The translations under genes were made by a program, and so were the position numbers. Positions 12,249 through 22,849 of a stretch of DNA of 64,000 nt are shown here, piece after piece. Under the pieces are notes generated by a model that saw nothing but the letters and a program-made list of their open reading frames with translations, was not told the DNA's origin and ran no database searches. The number at the start of each line of letters is the position of its first letter. Positions within the stretch are counted from its first letter, which is position 1. Source of the stretch: Acorus gramineus (taxonomy: Eukaryota; Streptophyta; Magnoliopsida; Acorales; Acoraceae); assembly GCA_030737835.1 (NCBI GenBank), contig JAUJYN010000035.1:1285001-1349000 (forward strand), written 5' to 3'.

Positions 12249-12257
12249 TACGAATTA

Positions 12258-14416
12258 TGGTCACAACTACTTTTTTCTTTTTTCTTTTTTTGGTATACAA
12301 AGGCCCTGAACAGGGTCATAGTCGTGAGTACAACAACACACTACTATTACTAGGTGAAGCATATGTGCATTACACATGAATATTTTATTTATAATTTAAT
12401 TAACAAACGGTAAGATATTTAATTTCTTTTGAACTATTATCTCCCATTTTTACTTTTTTCTATTTGAATCATTTATATATATTTGTACATTCTTAGTGTT
12501 AGATTATGATCTTTGAAATTTAAATTATTCATTAATTATAATTGTAGTATATGTATATGAGGTGTTACTTTGAAAATTATATGCACATAAAGAGAAATTT
12601 AATTCTTATCCACCGAGTCATCCACAAAATATGTAAAATATTAAAAATAAAATCAATGGCTTTAGGTAAACATGAAAGGCTTTTGAAGATAGAGAACAAG
12701 CCATGAAAAAAGAAAATCTATATAAAATCAATGGATATACTTAAGGAATATGAAGCAAGAATATGAAGTGATTTCCACCAAAAAAATAAATATTAGTAAT
12801 TTTTAAAATAGACATATACCATAGTCGAACGGATTTATAAATTCAATAATGATTTTTGGACTCCAATTGCTAGACCTTATCAAAAGCCTCATGAGATGAC
12901 AAATTTGAAATATCCATATTAGCCCCCTCTCTAACTAATCGTCCAAGCTTTCCATAACCGCCCCATTAATTCCGAGGTGGTTATGATTTGAGATATTCTT
13001 TCCATTGTTGAAGATATCTATTCAATTGGACGACAAAAAATTCACGATTTACCATAAAAGTTACTGAATGATCGATTGGTACGAAAAACAAATATCAATT
13101 TCATTCTTTGATTCAGATTTGGTCGGTGTGGAAGAGAAGAATTAATGATTATTTTTTTTGTGCGAACTGATTGTGGTGCAAAAAACGGTGATCCATTCAG
13201 GTTAGACTTTTTCGGAACCCAAAAAATAACACGATTTTAAAATATTTAGATTCAGATGGATCGGTGGATCTGAAAACAAACATCGAATTTTTTTTTTGTT
13301 TTAGTTTGATCGATGGAGAAGAGAAGAATTTTGATTCATTTATTTTCTTTGCGACCAGTTTGTGGTGCAAACAATGGTGATCCATTCATGTTATGCCTTT
13401 TTCGATCTGAATAAAACATGTTGTTCTGATTTTTCGTCATTCCTTTGAGTCATCATATACATTTATTGAATCTGAATTTAATTTTAATTTAGATACATGG
13501 TTAGTATCTGGATTTATATGCATTTGATTTATATAGATTTTTCGTCCTTCCTTGTGTCCTAAGCATGATCTGTACAATCGTTTCTGTTTATGTGTTTACG
13601 TATAATTATGCATATTTAGTCATTCAGAATATTTTTTAGCTTTGTTTGACCATCATTCAACTCATTTATATTCAAGTTTCAATTATTGAATGTGTATTTG
13701 TTAATTCAAAATCCAGATACACTTGTATCTGAATTTCATATCCAGCTCAATTTGAAGTTTGATATTTTTATTTCTATGGATTGTTTAATATGTATCTGGT
13801 TAATATTTAATTGCTTATTGTCGGTATATTTGAAGACCTTTTATGAATCATCTGTGCACTGCTCATTAGCATGTAGACCATAATTTTTCATTTGAATTTC
13901 AGATACATTACTGTATCTTAATTTTATAACATGTGGCAGCTGTTCTAATTTTTCAGCAAGCAGTGATGATGATTTTATGGATGGCACATGCGAAGACTCA
14001 ATTCATTTGGATGACATCAATGATTCATATTCTCTAGAAAGCAGTTTGCTTAAGGAATTGTTTATAAGCTGAGGAATAAGAAGGCAAAAATACCTCAAGG
14101 TTCTAATGTTTAGAAGGTTGTAGAGGGCTTTTTTTATTTGCTTCATTGTACAACACATTTGATGTTATAATGTGTTCTGTCAATGTGTTTTTCACTATTT
14201 CAATGTGTTTCTGCACTTCATTTTACACCGTTATAATGTTATCAGATTTACATGGTTTATTTTTTATACACCCACTACAATTTTCAGATACACATCACAT
14301 TTTAGATACACGTCACATTTTTAGATTTAAATCACTTTTTCTTTTGCAATTTATATAGGTTTTCAGATACACACATTAATTCAGATACATTACAAATTTA
14401 GGTAATAACCATTATT
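12258..14416. other. AT-rich repeat-like spacer
   Basis: No gene is supported. An imperfect duplication of about 190 bp lies at 13125-13400 (GGTGATCCATTCAGG at 13187, GGTGATCCATTCATG at 13377). From 13440 on, the string CAGATACA and variants recurs many times. The piece 13619-13680 reappears at 46573-46631 (ATTCAGAATATTTTTTAGC). This may be an old element in which S0 later landed. Confidence 0.4.
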
Positions 14417-14632
14417 TACTATGTAACAACTGTGACTTTTAGGCAATAATTAAACTGCTTTTGTGGTGTGTCTAATATTCCAAATTTTTGCTAATTTGGC
14501 ATGGTTGGAATCCTTGTTTTGTTGGTTTTCCAACACTTTTTACGGATCATGAATCGGATAAGTATCGATCAAGTTATAGCCGTTTTTATGTCTTGTGCGC
14601 AACTGGCTTGGGAAAATAAAAACTGTCCAGAG

Positions 14633-14721
14633 GTGGCTATTTGAAAGTAGCCATCCCTGTCCAGAGGTGGCTACTTGAAAGTAGCCGTGTCTCCTCTGAC
14701 GGCTCATTTTAAGTAGCCGTC
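14633..14721. repeat. Hairpin cluster 1 in LTR S0
   Basis: Three consecutive short inverted repeats have stems of the type GGCTAC...GTAGCC: around 14635-14652 (GGCTAT/GTAGCC), 14669-14686 (GGCTACTTGAAAGTAGCC) and 14698-14721 (GACGGCT.../AGCCGTC). See the matching cluster at 15774-15858. Confidence 0.8.
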
Positions 14722-15773
14722 GGATACCTGCGCACAGAAGTGCAGAAAGTAAGGGGTTTGATAGAACTGCCGAGGTCTTTTGGGTGATTTTTGAAAGAAA
14801 ATCCTTTGAGGATTAAGGTGGGTCCCTCTACTTTGTTTTTTTTATGATAATTAATATTTTTAATTGTTGTTAGTCACCAATGATGGGTTCATCCTGAGGT
14901 GATTCAGATTCACATGGTTTTATGGGTTTTTCTTCTTTTAATTTCATGGTTTCTGTGTGATATTGATTTATTTTGGATCTTGATGTTATATTAATCCATT
15001 GATGACTTTTTTAAAGATGTTTTTACAAGATTACACACTGTTTTGGATTATTTATACATGGATCATGGTTAGAGTTATTTTTTTAAAGGTAGAAAGCATG
15101 TTTAGGGTTTCTAATGACTTGTTTTGAGTACCACCTTGCATGAACCCGAACCTCATATGTTTTCATCGCTGTTTTGATGAGTTGTATCATAGATCCTTAT
15201 TATCTATTTGTATACATATTAGATTGGTGGTTTCCAAGATTTTTCGGATGGATTATGTAAGATTTTGATGCATAATTCATGGCTTTGCATGGATCTAGGG
15301 TTAGGAAGACATGATCTTCGTATTGGATTTATTTATATCATAGATCTTGCTATTGTTATGATGTTTTCTGGTTTACGCATTCATGATTTATGATTCGAGT
15401 TTTGTTGATTAAATCGATATATGAATAGAAATCATGCATAGCTCTACACAAACTCCACATGCATGATAGAAACATGTCTTAGGATACTTTATCATCATTT
15501 AATCTACTATTATATAATATGATAATACTACTTTGAGGTATGAAACTATATGGTGTTAATATTACCATTTTCAAATTGTTTTATAGAGATTTTATCGTTT
15601 TTTGATATTTTGATTTATTTTTAAATCGATCATTTAGGGGACCAAACTTAAATGTTTTCAACGTGGTTTATCTGTATTTCTTTATGAGAGAGAGTAGGTA
15701 CGGGTTTTTGGATGTTTGGGTGGGAAGTCGGGGTCATTAAGGGCATATTTGCTGTTTTGGGTCTGTCGGGGGG

Positions 15774-15858
15774 TGGCTACTTGAAAGTAGCCATCGGAGA
15801 CCAGACGGCTAGGTTTGAGTAGCCGTCGGAAGCCTGGCGGCTAAATTTGAGTAGCCGG
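15774..15858. repeat. Hairpin cluster 2 in LTR S0
   Basis: Three further inverted repeats carry the same stem: GGCTACTTGAAAGTAGCC near 15775-15792, GACGGCT...AGCCGTC at 15804-15827, and GGCGGCT...AGCCGGC near 15836-15858. Order and loop sequence parallel cluster 1, about 1.1 kb upstream. Confidence 0.8.
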
Positions 15859-15951
15859 CTGAGTCCAGTCTTTTTGGTGATCTCTGATTTTATTTAATCA
15901 CTATATTCTGTTTCTGATCTGGTTCATTGGTATGAATACCCTCAGGTGCAG

Positions 15952-16003
15952 TAGACTCTCGTTAGCTTCCTTGTTAGTCTGGTAGTCTTGCGTAGGACCG
16001 GAG
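15952..16003 (+). other. Exon-like segment in LTR S0 (52 nt)
   Basis: The segment is preceded by CAGGTGCAG and followed by GTGAGTGG. This is the same framing as the 36-nt exon-like segments of the younger LTRs. Use as an exon is inference. Confidence 0.35.
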
Positions 16004-16272
16004 GTGAGTGGATGTCTCTATCTGTTTTGAAACCATAGTTTATGCATACTTATTGGCATCATAAATATTTTCTGATATGGAAATCTATTGTATATGAGGC
16101 ATATGAGCATGTCATATCATATAGGCTGATATTTTTATTTATGTATTACAGGTGTTGAATTTATGAAAATTATGAAACTGTTGCATGCATTATATTTGGA
16201 AATAAAATAAGTGGTTTGATCATGCATGCATCATATTGCCTGGGTGGCGCAACCTAGGTGGCTCAGTCTAGG

Positions 16273-19200
16273 TGTTATGCCTATGTCATTTGGAGCCTTT
16301 TTTTTTTTTTTATCGGAGTCGCTAAAATTTTGGCTTTTAGCCACCTGCAGGAGTTGGAGCGCTCTGATTAAAAATTTGGCTACATAATTTTTCTCCTAGA
16401 AGTTATGTATTTCCGATTTGGTATTTGGATTTAACTTTGTTAAAATCCAAGATGAAGAGGTTTAAATATGATTTTATTATGAGATGCTCAGTTTTGAGTT
16501 ATCTTTCGTACAAAAGTGGAATTAGATCAACTGGATTCATGTAGTAAAAGTTATGGGTATTTTCCAAGTATACCCCGGGGATGAAAAATTCTGGCAGCAG
16601 CCCTGTTCAATGTTAAGCTCTCATTTTGGAATAGCTGGAGGGATTATTTGATCTTGGCATAAACATGAAAGTTGTAGATAATCTTCTTGGCTTTCCAGTA
16701 GACTTTGAATTGTGCAATTTGGAGCTATATTGAGAAAGTTATGGCTGTTCTAGTGAAGCATGTACAGAATTTCTAGTCAGGGATGAATTGGTCATTTGTA
16801 TCCCTCCTTTGGATATTTATTTGCCCAAAAATATATATCTCTCTCTCCCTCCCACTTCCCACGTGGGATTCTTTGGGTCTCTCTTTCTCTCTTTTACTCC
16901 CCCAAGGTGTTTGTTTTATTTCCTCAAAGAGAAAAGAAGGAGAAGGTGAAGGCGGAAGAGAAAGGTTGTGTAGGTGTTGTTATTGTTATTGTTTCCCCTC
17001 TCTCAAGCACCTTTTCATGACCATCCCCCCCCCTGATTTGCAGCCAAAGAGGGCTGGTGAGAGGCTGAAGAGGAGGCGTGGTGGTGGTGGTGGTTGAGGT
17101 GGCCGTGGGCGCGTCGAGAGCCCCGCATCTCCCCCTTTCCCTTTCCCTCTTTTGATCTCGTCGGATGGGATGCGCGAGGTCCCGGGTTGTATGGTGAGTG
17201 GTTCGATCCAATCCCCCCCCCCCCCTGTCAGGATGCGCTCGACGCGCGTAGTCACGCGTCACGCATCGATGGGGCCCCCTAGCTATACTACTTGTGTAGA
17301 TAAGTAGTATGGCCATGCTTAAGCTATAATATGTAGATATCTTGCATGCTAGGCTTATATACATGTATTGTATTCATGTATGAATGATTGTGTTGCATGA
17401 GCCTCTCTAGTATGGGCATGTATGTTGTAAATGTGTATGGATGTATAGAATATGGCATGTCTTAGGTAGTATTGTAATACTACTCCCACCATATTAATGG
17501 TAATATACAGTATGATTAAGTCTGGGATAATAATGGGCACCTGCCTAATATTCCCTTGCGATAAGACTCAAGGGCGTGGTGTAGCTGTTGCGCCCATGCT
17601 AATGGGGGCAAAGCTATGACCAGCTGCATGAGATGATGATCTCTCTCGCCCTATCCCTCTGAACGAACTGAGTAAGTAGATGCGATTTCCTACTCGACTC
17701 AGGTTCGTTTGGAATATTGGCATGCACCTGTTAGTGCGCGAGATCGCGCTTGACCCTTTCTTTTAAGTTGGCGATATCCAACACATGCTTAAGTTGGGCC
17801 TTGTGATTAATGACCATGTATGCATTTTGTATGATTTATTATGATGTAAATCCATGTTAGGGAGTGTCCCTATAATTATTAGATGATTGTGCATATGGTT
17901 CATGCACATAACTGGATATATTTATGTGCGCATGTTAAAACTGATAGGCCTATCTGAAATAGGCATGGGTATGACCCGCTGTCGGGTTGTACCTTATTAG
18001 TTAGAGCGCTAGCGATGTAATCGCCCCGTGCATCCGAGCGATGCACTCATTTGGAATTCAGGAGAATTCATTAGCTTATGGGATTATTTCTATGTGAGAG
18101 CAGAGGCAACCCCCTTTGTGTCTGAGCGACGCAACGGTGTGGGAGTACAGTAGTATTCGATATATCGATAAGTGATTATCGAGAGCAGTTGCTTTTCCAT
18201 TGGGTTCGCTTTGCGAACATGGAATGTTTACTCCCAATGTCGTCCGTGATGAAGAGGCCCGGGTTGTAGCTGTCCTGACAGAGGGCTCCTATCCGTAGGT
18301 ACCACCGATGCGTTCGGGAGCGTACTGATCATGGGAGTGTACCAGGTAGAGGCTACCCGGGAGAGGGCTAACGAATGATATTGCGAGCGTGGAATCGTTC
18401 TCCCCTTCGTTGGATCCGATGTAGGAACTCCCCGGCATTGGGAAAGCTGTCCTGACAGAGGGCTCCCATCCGTAGGTACCACCGATGCGTTCGAAAGGTA
18501 CTGATCGTGGGAGTATACCAGGTAGAGGCTACGCGGGGGAAAGGGCTACCGGTGGACCAAGGGTGTAGAGCAGTCTAAGTCTCTTCCAAAAGTCCCAAGA
18601 GTCTCCCTTCGGGAGTGAGGGTGAGGATGAGGTGAAGACACGTCGCCTCGTGACCCATTCGTTGTTCGTCCGTTTCCATAGTTGTTGGGTCCGGTTGCGT
18701 ATCGATGTTCAAAGACATCGTTGATAGTTATCCCGATGTAGATGATCCAGTAGTGTTGTGTAGACCAGTAATCCCGGGTCTCCTCGACCAACGGTATGGT
18801 CTCTCCCCAAAAGTTCCAAGAGTCTCCCTCCGGGAATGAGGGTGAGGGTGAGGTTGGTCGCGCTGCCGCGTGACCCTGTTATCCATGGGTTTCCACCCAT
18901 GTTTTCCTTGAAAGGAAAGTGCTTATGTATTGAACTGTTGTATGGTGATTGGTTTCCAGCCACTCACTGAGCTTGTAGCTCACCCCTCGCATACTGTTTC
19001 TTTTCTGGGGCAGTGTTGGGCGTGGAGTTGGAGCTTCCCTATGGCGTGGCCTTATGGGCGTGGAGCGTTCTTCCGGCGGGTGGCGAGTGCGAGGCTGTCA
19101 GCAGTCCTAGAGTCATGTATGTATTATAAATCGTGCATGTGGCACAGGTTATATTTTCTTTGGTCTAGACTTGGCTCTCACAGGACAGTGATTGTGTATT

Positions 19201-19389
19201 CGAGTCTGTAATAATGTTTTTGGTTTACAGACATTGTTTATATATTATGCTTCCGCTTTTCAGTCAGTTATCATTATCCTTGCTTTGCCACCTTGTGTGT
19301 TGTTGTTGGAGTCTTTATTGACCTCAGGTATTGATAGCTGATATTTTATTATTGCCACGTCTCGGGAACGGCCGCCCTGGGGCGTGACA
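16273..19389 (+). repeat. 5' LTR of element A (3117 bp)
   Basis: It begins TGTTATGCCTATGTC and ends GGGGCGTGACA just before the primer-binding site. It contains CT-rich tracts (about 16840-16900), a poly-C tract (17214-17225) next to GGTGAGTGG, two units with CCTGACAGAGGGCTCCC (18270 and 18450), G-rich GTGAGGGTGAG repeats (18615-18860), and the stem-loop module with CACTGAGC and GCTCACCCCTCGCA at about 18963-18992. Confidence 0.9.
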
Positions 19390-19394
19390 AAAGT

Positions 19395-19410
19395 TGGTAT
19401 CAGAGCCTGG
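19395..19410 (+). promoter_or_regulatory. Primer-binding site of element A (initiator tRNA-Met)
   Basis: TGGTATCAGAGCCTGG lies five bases after the 5' LTR. It is complementary to the 3' end of plant initiator methionine tRNA, the usual minus-strand primer of Ty3/gypsy chromoviruses. Confidence 0.9.
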
Positions 19411-22120
19411 TCCTGTCAGAGCCTAAGTCTAGTTGTATAGATGATGAGTCGTAGGATTGTCATCTGAGTACTCTTGTTTTAGAAGTTATCTTAGGTTGCT
19501 GACATGCCTCCTCGCATCCGTTGACGTGGACGTGACCCCCCGGACCCACCCTTAAGTTGTCGACTGGGTCGACTGAATAGGGTCAGTTGTTGGATCCCTT
19601 GTGGTGGGATTAAGGCTTGGGTAGGAGATTCCAGCCTAGTAGTATGATAGTGATGAATTGGTTGCAATTTCTAAGGTATGGATTGCGTCTCGATAATGGA
19701 GCTTCTTTCCTGTGCATCGGTATCGCTGGTAACCATGGAGTTCGCGTGCGGCGCCAGTTTCAAGTGTTGAGGATGTGGCGTATTGCTCATTAAGGGATGA
19801 TGTCTTCTTCCAGCCTTCCTACTAAGGATTAAGGGGCCTTGCGGGGTCATCGTTGAGACCCGGGCTAGGGTACTCCGTGTTCCTTGTTTGGTTGTCGGGA
19901 TATCCTATATCGGGACCTCATGGTGCCCTCCCAAGGTTTCTTTTCCCAGTCAAGGAATACCTTTGAAGCATCAAATTGATGATGGATTTTCCTCTCACTT
20001 GGAAGGTGCTGTAGCGAGTGGTGATGCGTACGATCGGGATTGGGTACATCCTATTGCAGCTTGGTGGGCGATTGCTTATGGACTGGGTTCCATAGTGGCA
20101 TCTGGAGTCGCTTTGATATATCATTGTGCGTTGTAGCTGCCCGGTTGAGGCCAGAGACTTGTGGGGTGCTCCGAGATACTATGCTTGTTGGTGCGCCCAT
20201 ATGGCAGAGATAGTGGGCTTGGGAGGCTACCAGGTAGAGGCCACACCGGGAGAGTGCTACTGGATGATGTCGAGAGCGTGGACTCCCTGTGATGAATCTG
20301 CCCATGGAGTGCAGGATGCTGGAGTTCCAATGGTTATAGATGAGCGACCTATCTCTGGCGGCATGTGAAGCACAGTTGTGGATACTGTCGCGTTTTGCCC
20401 CACATTGGTCACAAATGAGGAGACGCGATGCTAACGTTCGTGATGGGACTCAACCGCCTTATCAGATAGATGACGTCGCATAGGCATTGTCGAGGTTCGA
20501 CGACCCCTTATTGCGTGTCTTGTGGATTAAGTACGGTTGAGCGGCTTACCAAGCGTGTAAGTGTCATCATGAGCGCCAGCCATGCTCGAGGAGCAGAATC
20601 TGGACTTAATTGTTCGTGGTGTTGTTTTGATCTTCCCGTAAGGGTTGAAGATCAGGTACCCCCTTGCCGTGAATTGATGATCTATTTGACCAGCTCTGGG
20701 AGCGAGTGTCTTCTGTTAGATCAATCTTCGCACAAGGGTACCACAAGTTGGAGATCCGGAAGTTGGACATCCTGTAGATGGCCTTTCGTGACTGTTTCGG
20801 GCACTACGAGTTTTAAGTACTGCCGTCGGGGTTGACGAATGCGCCGGATGCCTTCGTGGATCTCAAAAGTTTTATTGGGCTTCTGTGGACTACTTTGGGG
20901 TAGTCTTCATTGAGATTGCTGTGGTGCGATGAAAAGGCGATATGGGTGACCTTGTTTCCCCAGGTTTGCATGCCCTCAGGCAAAGTTCGAGAATCATCAT
21001 CGCGTGGAAAGCGTCAGTCCATCGAGATTCCTCAGTGGACGTGGGAGTGGGTTATCAGGGATTGTTGCGGACTCGCTAATGTCACGTTAGGGTCACGACG
21101 CCATCTAGGTGATCATTGACCGACTGACTAAGTCTGCGCTTTCGTCCCTAATCCAACTGATTGAGTCTCTGGACGCCTTGACGTGGGTTTTCACCTTCGC
21201 GATTGTTCGTCTTCATGGCACTCTAGTCGGCGCTATTTTTGATTGAGACGCGAGGGTAACTTTGAGGTTGTGGCGCAGCCTTGGCAGGCTTTGGCACGAG
21301 CCTCCATTTAAGTATAGCATTTCACCTCCAATGGACAGCCAGACAAAGAGGACGATTCAGACCTTGGAGGACATGCTAAGTGCCTGCGTGCTCGATGATG
21401 AGGGCAGTTGGGTGAGGCACCACCCATTTGTTGGGGTATGCCTGCAAGACGACTGCCATTCGAGCACCTAGATGGATCTGTGAAAGGCACTCTACAGGCG
21501 CAGTTTTATACCTCCCTTGTGTGGGGACGGTTGACGAGCGCCAGTTGGAGGGGCCATAAGTCAGTTGTTTGACCTTGCGGTGGCCAGGTTGGTTCGTGTG
21601 TGCATCTGCACCTCCCAGAACCGACAGAAGGGCTACGCAGGTCATCGTCACCAGGAGCTTACCTTTGGGTTTGGCGACCATGTTTCCTGAAGGTGTCCCA
21701 GTTTAAGGGCACCCCTGTTTCGACGTTCGGGGCAAGCTGAGTTGGCACTTCAATGGGACCGCTTCTCGTCATTGAGTGGATTGGAGAGGTGGCTTGTCAT
21801 GTAGCCTTTCTCCCACAGCTGGCTCATGCCCACGACGTCGTCCTTGTCTCATGGCCGAGGCGTTATGTCCACGATCCTGCTCATGTCATTCTGTTCGACC
21901 GCCTCATCCTCGAGTTGGATTTGTTGTTCGTGGAGCAGTGGATCGAGGTCAAGGACCAACATGAGAAGAGGCTCCACGCTAAGACCGTTCCTTTGATTAT
22001 AGTGTGTTGGTAGCGCCAGTCCGGTGCAAAGACCACTTGGGAGCAAAAGGTCTATGCGAGATACTTGCTATATTCGGTCTTCCCTTTGGGTTTCCTTAAA
22101 TTTCGAGGACTAAATTTCCT

Positions 22121-22130
22121 AAGGGGGAAG
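22121..22130 (+). promoter_or_regulatory. Polypurine tract of element A
   Basis: AAGGGGGAAG lies two bases before the 3' LTR start TGTTATGCC. It corresponds to the plus-strand priming site. Confidence 0.85.
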
Positions 22131-22132
22131 AA

Positions 22133-22849
22133 TGTTATGCCTGTGTCATTTGGAGCCTTATTTTTTTTTATCGGAGTCGCTAAAATTTTGGCTTTTAGCC
22201 ACCTGCAGGAGTTGGAGCGCTCTGATTAAAAATTTGGCTACATAATTTTTCTCCTAGAAGTTATGTATTTCTGATTTGGTATTTGGATTTAATTTTGTTA
22301 AAATCCAAGATGAAGAGGTTTAAATATGATTTTATTATGAGATGCTCAGTTTTGAGTTAGCTTTCGTACAAAAGTGGAATTAGATCAACTGGATTCATGT
22401 AGTAAAAGTTATGGGTATTTTTCCAAGTATACCCCGGGGATGAAAAATTCTGGCAGCAGCCCTGTTCAATGTTTAGCTCTCATTTCGGAATAGCTGGAGG
22501 GATTATTTGATCTTGGCATAAACATGAAAGTTGTAGATAATCTTCTTGGCTTTTCAGTGGACTTCAAATTGTGCAATTTGGAGCTATATTGAGGAAGTTA
22601 TGGCTGTTCTAGTGAAGCATGTACAGAATTTCTAGTCAGGGACGAATTGGTCATTTGGATCCCTCTTTTGGATATTTATTTGCCCAAAAATATCTCTCTC
22701 TCTCTCCCTCCCACTCCCCACGTGGGATTCTTTGGGTCTCTCTTTCTCTCTTTTCACTCCCCCCATGTGTTTGTGTTATTCCCTCAAAGAGAAGAAAAGG
22801 AGAAGATGAAGGAGGAAGAGAAAGGTTGTGTAGGTGTTGTTGTTGTTAT
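22133..22849 (+). repeat. 3' LTR of element A, piece 1
   Basis: This matches the start of the 5' LTR (16273 on) and is cut at GTTAT (22845-22849) by solo LTR B. Confidence 0.9.

Larger units (their letters stand above)
19390..22132 (+). pseudogene. Decayed gag-pol internal region of element A
   Basis: The gag start is recognisable (ATGCCTCCTCGC at about 19504, as in element E) but meets an in-frame stop within a few codons. Pieces of reverse transcriptase (about 20815-20910) and integrase (about 20990-21475, with CAGTCCATCGAGATTCC and a D-D-E-region remnant near 21335) align in order with E's pol but with many stops, frameshifts and gaps. Later pieces match the integrase C-terminal region (21640-22030). 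At 19826-19950 there is a segment matching the inside of LTR C (GTGTTCCTTGTTTGGTTGTC), so LTR sequence has been built into the interior. No protein can be made from this region. Confidence 0.75.

Noticed and set aside
18615..18860. Interstitial telomere sequence
   Set aside because: The GTGAGGGTGAGG repeats are G-rich but do not follow the plant telomere unit TTTAGGG and sit at a fixed place within LTRs.
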